From contig NZ_VCRO01000003.1 in NCBI RefSeq assembly GCF_006007885.1, positions 523,356 through 587,355 on the forward strand: a DNA stretch of 64,000 nt. Direction: 5' to 3'. The stretch's first letter is position 1, and every line of letters begins with the position of its first letter. A model generated the notes under the pieces. That model did no database searches and was not told the origin of the DNA. It saw only the letters and a list, made by a program, of their open reading frames with translations. Made by a program: the position numbers and the translations under genes. Shown here one piece after another: positions 9,415 through 17,720 of this stretch. This stretch comes from Alteribacter natronophilus. GTDB taxonomy: Bacteria > Bacillota > Bacilli > Bacillales > Salisediminibacteriaceae.

Positions 9415-9642
9415 ATGAAAAAGTACATGAAACTTACACTTGCAAGTGTTCTTGCTCTTAGCGTACTCGCAGCATGCGGAGACGAGGAAACTGACAACGA
9501 GACTGAACTTGAGCCTGATACAGAAGAAACTGACGTAGAAGATGACGCTGAAGGCGACGATGCTGATCTCGATACAGAAGACGACCTCGAAGATGACGAA
9601 GAAGACCTTGACGCTGAAGAGGACGAAGAAGGCGACGAGTAA
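9415..9642 (+). CDS. small, extremely acidic lipoprotein
   Basis: 75 residues. A type II signal peptide with lipobox LAAC (lipidated Cys about residue 21) is followed by about 54 residues of which most are Asp or Glu, with scattered Thr and Ala and no Lys or Arg. The start follows AGGGGG. It has a candidate promoter (TTGTAA, 18 bases, TACTAC) and its own terminator. It cannot form an ordinary folded core; a disordered, surface-anchored polyanion is what the composition suggests. Possible roles include cation binding or hydration of the wall in saline conditions, which is speculation. Confidence 0.8.
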   Translation: MKKYMKLTLASVLALSVLAACGDEETDNETELEPDTEETDVEDDAEGDDADLDTEDDLEDDEEDLDAEEDEEGDE

Positions 9643-9659
9643 CATTCTGCATTCATACA

Positions 9660-9690
9660 GTGGTTTCCCGCCCGGGAAGCCACTTTTTTA
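9660..9690 (+). terminator. terminator after the acidic lipoprotein gene
   Basis: GTGGTTTCCCG and CGGGAAGCCAC arms followed by six T. Confidence 0.88.
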
Positions 9691-9747
9691 TATTGTTTTC
9701 AGTGTACATGAACGGATCAAAAGCTGATGAGTCTCCCTTACTCTTAT

Positions 9748-9815
9748 GGCTGCGCTGAACGCCATTCCGCTCGCTTTCCAAGACAAGTGCCGCATGAGTC
9801 CCGCTTCCGGTGAAC
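9748..9815 (-). repeat. degenerate fragment of the dispersed repeat
   Basis: On the minus strand GGGACTCATGCGG and GGAAAGCGAGCGGAATGGCG resemble the core words of the GC-rich repeats elsewhere in the window. It is short and diverged, so this is a weak call. Confidence 0.3.
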
Positions 9816-9868
9816 CACAAAACCTGTCTGCGGTTCATCCTTCATGCATAATTGTCCTGGCGGAAAAT

Positions 9869-10855
9869 CTAGTCTCCCGTCTTCTCCTGGGTTTTATTCC
9901 TGAAGTAATCCCGTTCAAGTTTGTACAGCTGTCTTCTTACGGCATTCCAGTCCTCATTCGCAAGAGGTTTTGTCCTCAATGAATCAGTCAGCTCTGTAAT
10001 CTCCCCGTGAGTGATGTCCTCACCGGCAGCAAGCCTCTCCTTAAGAGTGCAGATCCTGTCTTCCACCTCCTGAACCGACTCATCCCAGGCGAAATACAAA
10101 TTTTCCGGCTCAAGCTCTTCGGAAAGAAGGTGCTTGAGATAGAATACCTGCCGTTTCGGACCAATCATGGAGAGGTCTGTAGCGTGAAGAGTAATCTCTA
10201 CTTTTTCCCCTTCCACTTCTACTGTCATGTATTTCATACGTTTGGATATTTTCCGGTTGTAGATACTTTCAAGTACACGGGAAAGTGTAATAAAGCATGT
10301 CCATATAAACCGGTTCGGAGAATGTAACTCCACACTCATACCGTCCCTGTTCAGGATTTCCTCCAGTTCTTCCAGCACATCGTCATATTTTCCTTTCCTG
10401 ATCATGATGGCAAACTGAGTCTGCTCGTGCATCTTCATGATCTTCGGCAGCTTCATAATCGGAATAATAACGATGAGCAGCGTGGAAAGAATTCCAAGAG
10501 TCAGTGCGTATGGATATCCCATGAGTGTCTGCCTGACTGCCGAACTGTTTTCACTGCGGTTCTCCATCCTTGTGGATATGTAGCCGACCACAAGGGGGAG
10601 CAGAATGAAGATCGCAATGGATGTAATCCGGATTATCGTTTCATCATCAGGTATAAAAGGGATAAACAGTTCCGCGATGTCAGGGAAAAGAATGGAGATA
10701 AATACATACAGCCAGTAAAGCGATAACAGCCCCATCAGGCTGACTTTCGAGTTATCCCTTGAAGGAATCCGCCCGAAAAACGTCAGCGTAGCCATACTGA
10801 ATACTTTACTGAGCAGTTTGGCTATCCCCGTAAGTATAACTCTGAAATACGGCAT
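9869..10855 (-). CDS. membrane protein of unknown function with long cytoplasmic tail
   Basis: 328 residues. Hydrophobic segments lie at about 40-62, 76-97 and 112-132. A roughly 190-residue soluble part follows, with acidic helices (KYDDVLEELEEILNRDG) and an ending rich in charged residues. I do not recognise a family. The start is 14 bases after the DedA-type gene's stop, so the two are probably cotranscribed and may work together at the membrane. The soluble part contains no catalytic motif that I can name. Confidence 0.8.
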   Translation of the reverse strand: MPYFRVILTGIAKLLSKVFSMATLTFFGRIPSRDNSKVSLMGLLSLYWLYVFISILFPDIAELFIPFIPDDETIIRITSIAIFILLPLVVGYISTRMENRSENSSAVRQTLMGYPYALTLGILSTLLIVIIPIMKLPKIMKMHEQTQFAIMIRKGKYDDVLEELEEILNRDGMSVELHSPNRFIWTCFITLSRVLESIYNRKISKRMKYMTVEVEGEKVEITLHATDLSMIGPKRQVFYLKHLLSEELEPENLYFAWDESVQEVEDRICTLKERLAAGEDITHGEITELTDSLRTKPLANEDWNAVRRQLYKLERDYFRNKTQEKTGD

Positions 10856-10868
10856 CGTTTACTCCCCC

Positions 10869-11483
10869 TTACTGGTCTCCTGTCTGTCTCTGCCTTGCTT
10901 TATCCTTCTTCGTTCGAATCAGTCCCTTTTTCAGCAGCACCCGGTAACCGATCCAGACCGTGACAGCAACAGCAATCATGGTGAAGATAAGCCACTGTGT
11001 ATTCTGAAAGGCTTCTGCCATGAAATCCAGATTTCCAAGCGTTCCGAGATAAAACATCAGCAGGGATAAAGGAAAAAAACCTGCAAATGTATACGCGCCG
11101 AAAGCGAGAGGCCGAATATTACTGAACCCGGCAATGTATGCAATGTACCCCATTCCGAGAACGCGTCCTGCTGCAATCATCCACTCTCCGTATTTCCGGA
11201 TCCACCCTCCAGCAGCCTTTATTTTTTCACGGGAAACGCTTTTTCTGATTGCAGGTTCGAACTTAATGCTTAAATAATATGGAACGTAGCTGAATGCTGT
11301 ATAAACTGCCGCACTGCCTGCCGAAAGCAGGATGATTTCCCCTGGTGAGGGGTCAAGTATGTAACCGTAAACAAGTACAAAAAGAGCTGCCGGAAAAGGT
11401 ATGGAAAGGGCTTCCACTACAATTCCAATAAACAGCCCGGCAAAACCAAGTTCTCTTAGAAATTCAAGTATGATCTCCACCAT
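10869..11483 (-). CDS. DedA/VTT-family membrane protein
   Basis: 204 residues with five hydrophobic segments. The family layout is visible: an amphipathic GLFIGIVVEALSIPFPA segment near residue 16, a central soluble stretch with KAAGGWIRKYGEW, then the conserved AAGRVLGMGYIAYIAG region near residue 104. DedA proteins move lipids such as undecaprenyl phosphate or phosphatidylethanolamine across the membrane. The usual proline of the GRF(I/V)P motif is replaced (GRVLGMGY), so this is a divergent member. First gene of a pair with the membrane protein downstream. Confidence 0.85.
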   Translation of the reverse strand: MVEIILEFLRELGFAGLFIGIVVEALSIPFPAALFVLVYGYILDPSPGEIILLSAGSAAVYTAFSYVPYYLSIKFEPAIRKSVSREKIKAAGGWIRKYGEWMIAAGRVLGMGYIAYIAGFSNIRPLAFGAYTFAGFFPLSLLMFYLGTLGNLDFMAEAFQNTQWLIFTMIAVAVTVWIGYRVLLKKGLIRTKKDKARQRQTGDQ

Positions 11484-11625
11484 TTAACTTCCACCGCCTG
11501 CCTGCTGCCCTCAAGTTCCCTTTGCTTTTAAGTTACCCTGTTTCTTTTACTTGAAACAGCCATGTGACAGAAGCAGAGTATATGTCATATTAATGGAATA
11601 GAGATGCCCGGAGAGGAGTTTGTCT

Positions 11626-12792
11626 ATGACGAACCTGACAGAAACCGCTGTTTTTTCACTCGGCGTTTTTTTATCAAATTCCCACAAAAATGTTCTGAAG
11701 CGAAAAGCTGTCAACCATAAACGATACGGCTTTCTTGCACTTCTGGCAGAGGAAGCTGCAAAAGCAGGAGACACACTGTTTTTCTTTTGTCCCGAGGACG
11801 TCCGGAAAAAAGAAAACCTGATAACCGAAGGACTGTACTATGACCTGAAAACAGGTGACTGGCTTACTGCGGAATTTCCGGTGCCTGCTGTTATTTATGA
11901 AAGAATTTATCTGAAAACCGATGAAGTCGAACAGATCAGGCGATACTTCAGGAAAAAACAGGTGAAATCCATCAATAGTCAGATCAGCTTTGACAAATGT
12001 GATACCCACAGAAAACTGTCCCGTTGCAAATCAGCGGCAGGTTATCTTCCTCCTGCAATAGATGTTAATAATTTTAATGATGTGAGAAGGTTCCTTCTCA
12101 GATATAACACCGTGTACCTGAAAAAAGGCATGAGCAGCCTTGGTAAAGGAGTGCTCAAAGTTGCAAGGGTCAGCCCGAACCGGTACGAATACAGCCATTT
12201 CCGGAGCAGACTTCGAACAAGGGCTGTAGCAGATATTGAAAAACTGAGAACGCCGATCCATAACTTTTTCAAAAACAATAAGTATATTGCCCAGAAGGGA
12301 ATTGATCTGCTGACCCTTGATGAAAGCAGCATCGACTTTCGGGCTGAAGTACAGCGGAGCGGGCCAGACATTACCATACCGGCAGTGTCTGCAAGAGTGG
12401 GAATTAAACGTTCGCCCATCACCGTTCATTCCGTTGCCATGCCTGCAGAGGAGTTCTTCAGAACCGAACTTGACTATTCAGAAGAGCAGATCCAGGAAAA
12501 GATGAAGGAAATCCATGTGTTTCTTCACACCATTTACATGGCACTCGAGAAAAGCTACGGCGCTTTGGGTGAGATTGGTATCGATTTTGGAATTGACCGG
12601 GACGGAGAGCTTTGGTTTATTGAGGCAAACTCCAAAAGCGCAAAAGTTTCTCTAGAAAAGTCATACGGTATAGCCGGCCTTAGAAAAAATGCAGAAAACA
12701 TTCTTTCCTATGCAAGGTATCTGACGGGAATTCAGAAAAAGGATGCAGACCTGCCCCCATCCGATGCGGAGCAGCAGGCACCGCCTTTATAA
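11626..12792 (+). CDS. YheC/YheD-type spore-coat-associated ATP-grasp protein
   Basis: 388 residues starting MTNLTETAVF at 11626, seven bases after GAGAGGAG; a TTG at 11620 would be too close to that site. The C-terminal two thirds form an ATP-grasp fold: the YLKKGMSSLGKGV phosphate-loop-like region near 167, KYIAQKGIDLL near 220, and GEIGIDFGIDRDGELWFIEANSKSAK near 315-340 with Asp, Glu and Asn metal ligands. Homologues in Bacillus are made in the mother cell and associate with the coat. It implies an endospore former. The sporulation sigma factor was not resolved from the upstream sequence. Confidence 0.88.
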   Translation: MTNLTETAVFSLGVFLSNSHKNVLKRKAVNHKRYGFLALLAEEAAKAGDTLFFFCPEDVRKKENLITEGLYYDLKTGDWLTAEFPVPAVIYERIYLKTDEVEQIRRYFRKKQVKSINSQISFDKCDTHRKLSRCKSAAGYLPPAIDVNNFNDVRRFLLRYNTVYLKKGMSSLGKGVLKVARVSPNRYEYSHFRSRLRTRAVADIEKLRTPIHNFFKNNKYIAQKGIDLLTLDESSIDFRAEVQRSGPDITIPAVSARVGIKRSPITVHSVAMPAEEFFRTELDYSEEQIQEKMKEIHVFLHTIYMALEKSYGALGEIGIDFGIDRDGELWFIEANSKSAKVSLEKSYGIAGLRKNAENILSYARYLTGIQKKDADLPPSDAEQQAPPL

Positions 12793-12915
12793 AATATGTT
12801 TTCCTTCATCGCAAAAGGGTATCGTTCTACAGGGGCAGATTGAGAACAGGCTATGCATAAATTCACAATAGGCTGTCTATAAATGGAATAAAACGGACAC
12901 TGGAGGACGGCTGTG

Positions 12916-13185
12916 ATGAAACTAAAGAATAGAAGTGCTGTGTCCTATCTGAGAAGAGAGACAGTTTTTCTTGAGGAGCTTTTTGACGAAGCATTTATGA
13001 GGAGGTATACCGATTTCAGGAATTTTGACGAGATGGTGGAAGCAAGCGGAATCTGCCTTGTGACCGCGAAAGCACAGAAAGAAATCGAAAGCTGCCCCTT
13101 ATGGTCACGGTTTGTTGCAGCTCACACAGCTTTTTCCGGATGGGCGGAAATGAAGCTGTCCGCTATTAAGAAAAACATCGTTTAA
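12916..13185 (+). CDS. hypothetical protein
   Basis: 89 residues starting MKLKNRSAVSY at 12916; a GTG at 12913 is also possible. GGAGG lies 9 bases upstream. It is soluble, mixed charge, with two Cys (CLVTAK and ESCPLW) and probably helical. I do not recognise it. It follows the YheC/D-type gene by 123 bases and has its own terminator. TAAATGGAATAA upstream resembles the TTAATGGAATAG before the spore-coat gene, so the two may be coexpressed; that is a guess. Confidence 0.65.
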   Translation: MKLKNRSAVSYLRRETVFLEELFDEAFMRRYTDFRNFDEMVEASGICLVTAKAQKEIESCPLWSRFVAAHTAFSGWAEMKLSAIKKNIV

Positions 13186-13202
13186 CTGAAGAACACAATC
13201 AG

Positions 13203-13232
13203 GCAGAGACTCACTGGAGCCTCTGCTTTTTC
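13203..13232 (+). terminator. terminator after the hypothetical gene
   Basis: GCAGAGACTC and GAGCCTCTGC arms followed by TTTTTC. Confidence 0.85.
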
Positions 13233-13263
13233 TGCTTTCTGTAAAACGGAGAAAAGTACCCTG

Positions 13264-13319
13264 ACCGCGGAAAGCGTCCGCCTGCAGAATCGTAGAACAG
13301 CAATCTTTCCAAAACCAGC
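13264..13319 (+). repeat. right-end fragment of the mobile-element family
   Basis: It holds CCGCGGAAAGCGTCCGCCTG, then AACAGCAATCTTTCC and AAAACCAGC, the right half and a degenerate right terminal repeat of the elements at 20, 27, 46 and 62 kb. The left half is absent. Confidence 0.65.
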
Positions 13320-13325
13320 TTTACT

Positions 13326-14384
13326 CTAATTTCCGGACAGCCTGATCAGCCGGTCATCATCCTCACCGGGATCACCCCTGCCGTCTGTATTACTCGTGAT
13401 CACATACAGGAACTCCCCGTCACTCCAGACGTCCCGGATTCTCCCTGCACCTTCATAGATCACTGACATTTCCCCTCCTTCAGGATCGAGTTCATACAGC
13501 GCCTCTCCCCTTAGTCCTGCAGTAAAAATCCTGTTTTCAAAAACTGTCATTCCCGACGGGGCCCATGTATCCTCCCCCGAATGAATGAGAGGGGTTTCCA
13601 TGCCTTCTTCCGTTTCGTCTCCGGTGATAACCGGCCATCCATAATTCCGCCCCGCCTCAATCACGTTTATCTCGTCGCGGGCTACAGGTCCATGCTCGGA
13701 ACTGTACATTACGTCGTCAAGCCAGGCCATTCCCTGCGGATTACGGTGTCCATAGGAATATACAAAGGAATCGGGAAAAGGATTATCTTCCGGAATTTCC
13801 CCATCCATCGTCATACGGAGAATTGTGCCTGCAGGGTTACCCCGATCCTGGCTCAGGTCCGGCTCGTCCGCATCTCCTGCAGTTGCATACAGATAACCGT
13901 CAGGACCGACATCCAGTCTGCCACCGTTATGAATAGGAGCTCCCGGAATACCCTCAAAAAGGACGCCCGTTTCCATCCATCCATCTTCTTCTCTCCGTAC
14001 CGAAACAATCCGGTTCAATATTCCTCCCTCGTCTGATTCATACGTATGATAGATGATCGCTTCGCCCTCTTCTGAAAAATTCTCTTTCAGTACCATACCG
14101 AGAAGTCCCCCTTCTCCCCTTGAGAGAACCGCTTCCTCGGTTCTGACAGGCAGCCTCTGCACCTCTCCTGCAGAATCGATTTCTGCGATCGTCCCATCCC
14201 TTTCCGTAATGAAAAATACCTCATCCGAAAAAGTGATATTCCAGGGCACATCGAGATTTACCGCGATTGTTTCCCCGGTTAAACGTTCATCTGCTTCTTC
14301 CACTGGATCCCTGTCTCCTGCTTCTTCCGAGCCGCAGGCCGTAAGAAGCAGGACGGATGCGAGGAATATTGTTTTTCCTGACAA
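13326..14384 (-). CDS. PQQ-type sugar dehydrogenase-like (GDH/sorbosone) lipoprotein
   Basis: 352 residues from a TTG at 14384 that follows AAAGGAGGTC. The frame can be extended to 14579 but that would overlap the divergent gene and hide the signal peptide. Signal peptide with lipobox LTAC, acidic spacer, then a six-bladed propeller of the glucose/sorbosone dehydrogenase family: VPWNITF near 43, GEGGLLGM near 90, HNGGRLDVGPDGYLY near 150, GHRNPQGMAW near 210, SSEHGP near 225. These carry the usual cofactor and calcium contacts. Expected outside the membrane, oxidising an aldose. Whether PQQ is available to this organism is unknown. Confidence 0.88.
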   Translation of the reverse strand: MSGKTIFLASVLLLTACGSEEAGDRDPVEEADERLTGETIAVNLDVPWNITFSDEVFFITERDGTIAEIDSAGEVQRLPVRTEEAVLSRGEGGLLGMVLKENFSEEGEAIIYHTYESDEGGILNRIVSVRREEDGWMETGVLFEGIPGAPIHNGGRLDVGPDGYLYATAGDADEPDLSQDRGNPAGTILRMTMDGEIPEDNPFPDSFVYSYGHRNPQGMAWLDDVMYSSEHGPVARDEINVIEAGRNYGWPVITGDETEEGMETPLIHSGEDTWAPSGMTVFENRIFTAGLRGEALYELDPEGGEMSVIYEGAGRIRDVWSDGEFLYVITSNTDGRGDPGEDDDRLIRLSGN

Positions 14385-14516
14385 GTTGTTCGACCTCCTT
14401 TTTTTCAGTATTCCTTTTCCCGTTTTTCCAAAACCGTTCAGGCAGATCATTCGCATACAGCGTGCCTGTTTTTTATAATGACAGCATAATGAGAAACAGG
14501 AAAGGGAGGTTTTTTC

Positions 14517-15527
14517 ATGGACAAACAAAAGCGTATTCTGCTTTCCAAACGCCCCGAGGGGATGCCTGAGCGCAACCACTTCAGAATCGAGGAGGGTCCT
14601 GTCCCATCACTTGGGGAGAACCAGGTTCTCGTTCAGACGGTTTACGTTTCGGTCGACCCTTACATGAGAGGAAGAATGGAAGACACGAAATCCTACGTCC
14701 CCCCTTTTAAGCTTGGTGAAGTGATTAACGGGGGCATCGTCGGAAAAGTTGTCTCTTCCCGGAGTACCCATTTTTCCGCAGGTGACTACGTCACAGGCCA
14801 TCTTGGGTGGCAGGAATACAACGCAGCTGATGAAAACAATCTCCGGAAAATAGACCCTGAATCAGCTCCACTTACGGCCTATCTCGGAGCTCTCGGAATG
14901 CCGGGACTAACTGCTTATTTCGGTATGACCAGGATCGGCTCCCCACAGGAAGGTGAAACAGTCGTGGTCTCCGGTGCGGCAGGAGCTGTCGGAATGATTG
15001 CCGGTCAGATCGCAAAGATCAGAGGTGCTGAAGTAATCGGCATAGCCGGCACCGAAGAAAAGACACGTTACCTTACAGACACTGCCGGATTTGATAAAGC
15101 ACTCAATTATAAAACAGAGGAAAACCTCCATGAAGCTCTGAAAGATGCCTGCCCCGACGGCGTTGACGTTTACTTCGATAATACAGGCGGGCCAGTATCC
15201 GAAGCCGTCTATCCGCTTATGAATGATTTCGGAAGGATCCCCCAGTGCGGAGCTATATCGTCCTACAACAAATCCGGAGATGATTACGGCCCGAGGATTC
15301 ATCCGTATATTGTGAAGTCCCGGCTCCGGCTTCAGGGTTTTATCGTTTCCGATTATGCCCGGGAGTTTGAGTCCGGTGCCCGCCAGCTTGGATCCTGGCT
15401 GCAGGAGGGAAAACTCGTATACGAGGAAACGGTAAATGAAGGGTTTGACTCGATACCAGATGCATTTCTCGGCCTCTTTGAAGGAAAAAACCTCGGTAAA
15501 CAGCTGATCAAAGTCTCCGAGGAATAG
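14517..15527 (+). CDS. zinc-independent NADP(H) oxidoreductase (MDR family, YfmJ-like)
   Basis: 336 residues. It is a medium-chain dehydrogenase/reductase without the zinc ligands. SVDPYMRGRM near 45-54 is typical of the leukotriene B4 dehydrogenase / curcumin reductase branch. The Rossmann motif VSGAAGAVGMIAGQIAK near 150 binds NADPH, and VYFDNTGGP is near 218. The family reduces activated C=C double bonds of enones, a detoxifying role. The start follows AAAGGGAGG. It is divergent from the sugar-dehydrogenase gene and has its own terminator. B. subtilis YfmJ is the nearest protein I can name. Confidence 0.9.
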   Translation: MDKQKRILLSKRPEGMPERNHFRIEEGPVPSLGENQVLVQTVYVSVDPYMRGRMEDTKSYVPPFKLGEVINGGIVGKVVSSRSTHFSAGDYVTGHLGWQEYNAADENNLRKIDPESAPLTAYLGALGMPGLTAYFGMTRIGSPQEGETVVVSGAAGAVGMIAGQIAKIRGAEVIGIAGTEEKTRYLTDTAGFDKALNYKTEENLHEALKDACPDGVDVYFDNTGGPVSEAVYPLMNDFGRIPQCGAISSYNKSGDDYGPRIHPYIVKSRLRLQGFIVSDYAREFESGARQLGSWLQEGKLVYEETVNEGFDSIPDAFLGLFEGKNLGKQLIKVSEE

Positions 15528-15560
15528 ATAAACGGTCAGTACGGTAAACAGCCTTGCAAT

Positions 15561-15604
15561 AAAAAGTCACGGATCCTCACACAGGAAGATCCGTGACTTT
15601 TTCC
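15561..15604 (+). terminator. terminator after the YfmJ-like gene
   Basis: AAAAAGTCACGGATC pairs with GATCCGTGACTTTTT. It is nearly symmetrical. Confidence 0.88.
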
Positions 15605-15700
15605 GGCTTTATGCGCCGGCTCAGTGGGCTGAGAGTTGCAATCCCCCAATCCCCCCCGTAGAATGAGAGCAACAAAAACTGTTGGAAAGCGGGTGTATCC

Positions 15701-15997
15701 ATGACAGACCCCGTCACTCAGAAATATTATAAAGTCCATAAAGTCACAAACAGTATCGAACAGAAAACTGTTGAATATGAACGTACACTGAAAATGGACC
15801 GTGAGAAAATTACCACCGCTCACAGAACCTTTGCGTTTAAAGATGTGTTTGACGTGTCCCACCGTCCGCTTCAGGGGGAGAAAGGCCTTTTATACCTTCA
15901 TACAAGTAAAGGTGTGTATTCGTACATGGTTAAAGAAGACCCCTCCCCTTTTATTGACGCATTCAAAGAGCTGGACCGTCAGGAATCCGACTTGTAA
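15701..15997 (+). CDS. hypothetical protein, possible small PH-like fold
   Basis: 98 residues starting at ATG 15701; the best upstream site is weak (AAAGCGGGTG). Predicted mainly beta with a C-terminal helix (SPFIDAFKELDRQ), and a pattern of alternating hydrophobics (KGLLYLHTSKGVYSYMV) reminiscent of bacterial PH-like domains. That resemblance is by eye only. Its 3' end overlaps the end of the kinase remnant on the other strand by 35 bases. Confidence 0.6.
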   Translation: MTDPVTQKYYKVHKVTNSIEQKTVEYERTLKMDREKITTAHRTFAFKDVFDVSHRPLQGEKGLLYLHTSKGVYSYMVKEDPSPFIDAFKELDRQESDL

Positions 15998-16454
15998 CAG
16001 GGGGCCCTGACAGTGGGATCTCAAGCTGAATGGCTGTCCCCTCTCCTTCACTGCTTTCACAGAGCAGTCTCCCTCCGTGAAGGTAAACTGCTCTCACTGC
16101 AATGGCCAGACCAAGACCGGTGCCATAGCCCCGGGAAGAAAATACAAGCTTGCCCAGACGGTTAATCTGATCCCTACTCATACCGCTTCCCTGATCGGTA
16201 ATATGAATGATAAGACTTCCATCTTCGACCCTCAGTGAAACACTCACATCCTCCCCTTCTGGAGAAGCCTGCACCGCATTTTTCAAAAGCTCGGTCAAAG
16301 CAGCAGAAAGCTGTTCACTGACAATAGGAATCTCCTGTTCATTCTCCGGAAACTCCGTGGCAATCCTGATATTTTTCCTGTCTCCCTCTTGGTAAAAAAG
16401 ACTATTATTTTGACATACACATCCAGCCGCTAAGGGATCAGAACGGTATAATCA
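15963..16454 (-). pseudogene. remnant of a sensor histidine kinase (ATPase domain only)
   Basis: The open frame reads back to a stop near 16455 without any ATG. The readable part is a HATPase_c domain: N box TELLKNAVQAS, G1 box TDQGSGMS, G2 box GYGTGLGLAIAV. Just upstream in frame is NIRIATEFPEN, which corresponds to the strand before the N box. The sensor and phosphoacceptor-His domains are missing, and the region further upstream does not resemble a kinase in any frame. A TTG at 16298 could start a 111-residue ATPase-only protein but lacks a ribosome-binding site. Most likely a decayed gene; an expressed kinase fragment is the alternative. Confidence 0.7.
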
Positions 16455-16560
16455 CAGGGGCAGCCACCATGGCAACCGATATTACCCCCTATTACGGAAA
16501 AGAGACAAAGACGCAGAAAAAGGAAACAGCTGCGGATTAAAATAGTGAAGGAAACAGTGA

Positions 16561-16608
16561 AAGCTGATTCACCGAGGAGGATACTCCACCGTGAATCAGC
16601 TTTTTTAT
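16561..16608 (+). terminator. orphan intrinsic terminator
   Basis: AAGCTGATTCAC and GTGAATCAGCTT arms with TTTTTTATAT after, on the plus strand. No plus-strand gene ends nearby (the last is at 15997). It may end a small RNA, be an attenuator before the MoxR operon, or be left over from a deletion. Confidence 0.7.
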
Positions 16609-16766
16609 ATGGTTCAAAAATTTTTCGGCAGCCGATGAAATACCGCCCAGCCCATTAAAAGAGTAACCTGACACCGAAACCTTTTTCCTTTTCAACCGTA
16701 AATGAATCTGACTATTCTGATACATAACTGTTACGATAAAAAAAGCAGATTAAAGGAGTGGAACCT

Positions 16767-17720
16767 ATGAACATTGAACAGATACTTAAAACAGTCCAGC
16801 AGGAAGTCGGAAAAGTGCTCACGGGGAAAGACAGACTCACGGAAATGGTCATGATCAGTCTGATCAGCGGAGGTCACATCCTTCTTGAAGATGTGCCCGG
16901 GACTGGGAAAACCGTAATGGCAAAAACCATTGCCCGTTTGACGGACGGCACGTTTAAACGTCTTCAGTTTACACCCGACGTTCTTCCCGGCGACGTGACT
17001 GGTGTCCAGTTCTTCAATCCGAAAACCCGTGAATTTGAAATGCGGCCGGGACCTGTAATGACAAACATTCTTCTTGCAGATGAAATAAACCGGGCAACTC
17101 CCAGGACCCAGTCCAGCCTTCTGGAGGTAATGGAAGAAAGCCAGGTCACGATTGATGGCACAACCCTGCCTCTCCCCCAGCCATTTATCGTTATTGCGAC
17201 GCAGAACCCGGTCGAATCACAGCAGGGTACTTTCTCCCTTCCTGAAGCCCAGATGGATCGCTTCCTTATGCAGATTAAAGCGGGATATCCCACACCGGAG
17301 GAAGAGAAAGCAATGATTCGCCTGCATAAAGGGAGGCAGCCTTTTGAAGATCTGAAGCCGGTTATCAAAACCCGGGATCTTCTTGACATGAAAAAGCAGG
17401 CAGGCGCCATCGACATTCATGAGCCTGTTGAAAACTATCTTCTGAACATCATTCAGGGGACAAGACAGTCAGAGGATACTGAAATCGGTGTAAGCCCGAG
17501 GGGAACACTGGTCTTCATACGGGCGGTTCAGGCAAAAGCCCTGCTCGCAGGCCGCACCTATGCCACACCCGACGATGTGAAGACACTGGCACCTGCCGTC
17601 CTCGGCCACAGACTCGTCCTCACGCTCGAGAGCTCGATGACAAAAACGAAAGAAGAAGTGCTGGCAAAAGTGCTGAAAGATACCCCTGCACCGGTTGAAG
17701 AAGGGTATGTAAGGAAATGA
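16767..17720 (+). CDS. MoxR-family AAA+ ATPase
   Basis: 317 residues from ATG 16767, eight bases after AAAGGAG. MoxR-type AAA+ chaperone: Walker A DVPGTGKT (42-49), Walker B ILLADEINRA near 105, sensor 1 VIATQNP near 150, sensor 2 region GVSPRGTL near 245. MoxR ATPases work with von Willebrand or DUF58 partners, thought to remodel or activate protein complexes. It overlaps the DUF58 gene by four bases, so the pair is coupled. B. subtilis yeaC-yeaD-yebA is the comparable operon. Confidence 0.92.
   Translation: MNIEQILKTVQQEVGKVLTGKDRLTEMVMISLISGGHILLEDVPGTGKTVMAKTIARLTDGTFKRLQFTPDVLPGDVTGVQFFNPKTREFEMRPGPVMTNILLADEINRATPRTQSSLLEVMEESQVTIDGTTLPLPQPFIVIATQNPVESQQGTFSLPEAQMDRFLMQIKAGYPTPEEEKAMIRLHKGRQPFEDLKPVIKTRDLLDMKKQAGAIDIHEPVENYLLNIIQGTRQSEDTEIGVSPRGTLVFIRAVQAKALLAGRTYATPDDVKTLAPAVLGHRLVLTLESSMTKTKEEVLAKVLKDTPAPVEEGYVRK

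Noticed and set aside
9388-9683. Ser-rich and Val/Phe-rich frames opposite the acidic lipoprotein gene
   Set aside because: Shadows of an Asp/Glu-rich coding strand read in reverse; no start sites of their own.
14385-14579. N-terminal extension of the sugar-dehydrogenase-like lipoprotein
   Set aside because: The extension overlaps the divergent oxidoreductase gene and buries the signal peptide; TTG 14384 has the better ribosome-binding site.
16537-16725. 62-codon minus-strand frame upstream of the kinase remnant as its missing N-terminus
   Set aside because: No kinase motif, no ribosome-binding site, and it spans the hairpin at 16561-16608.
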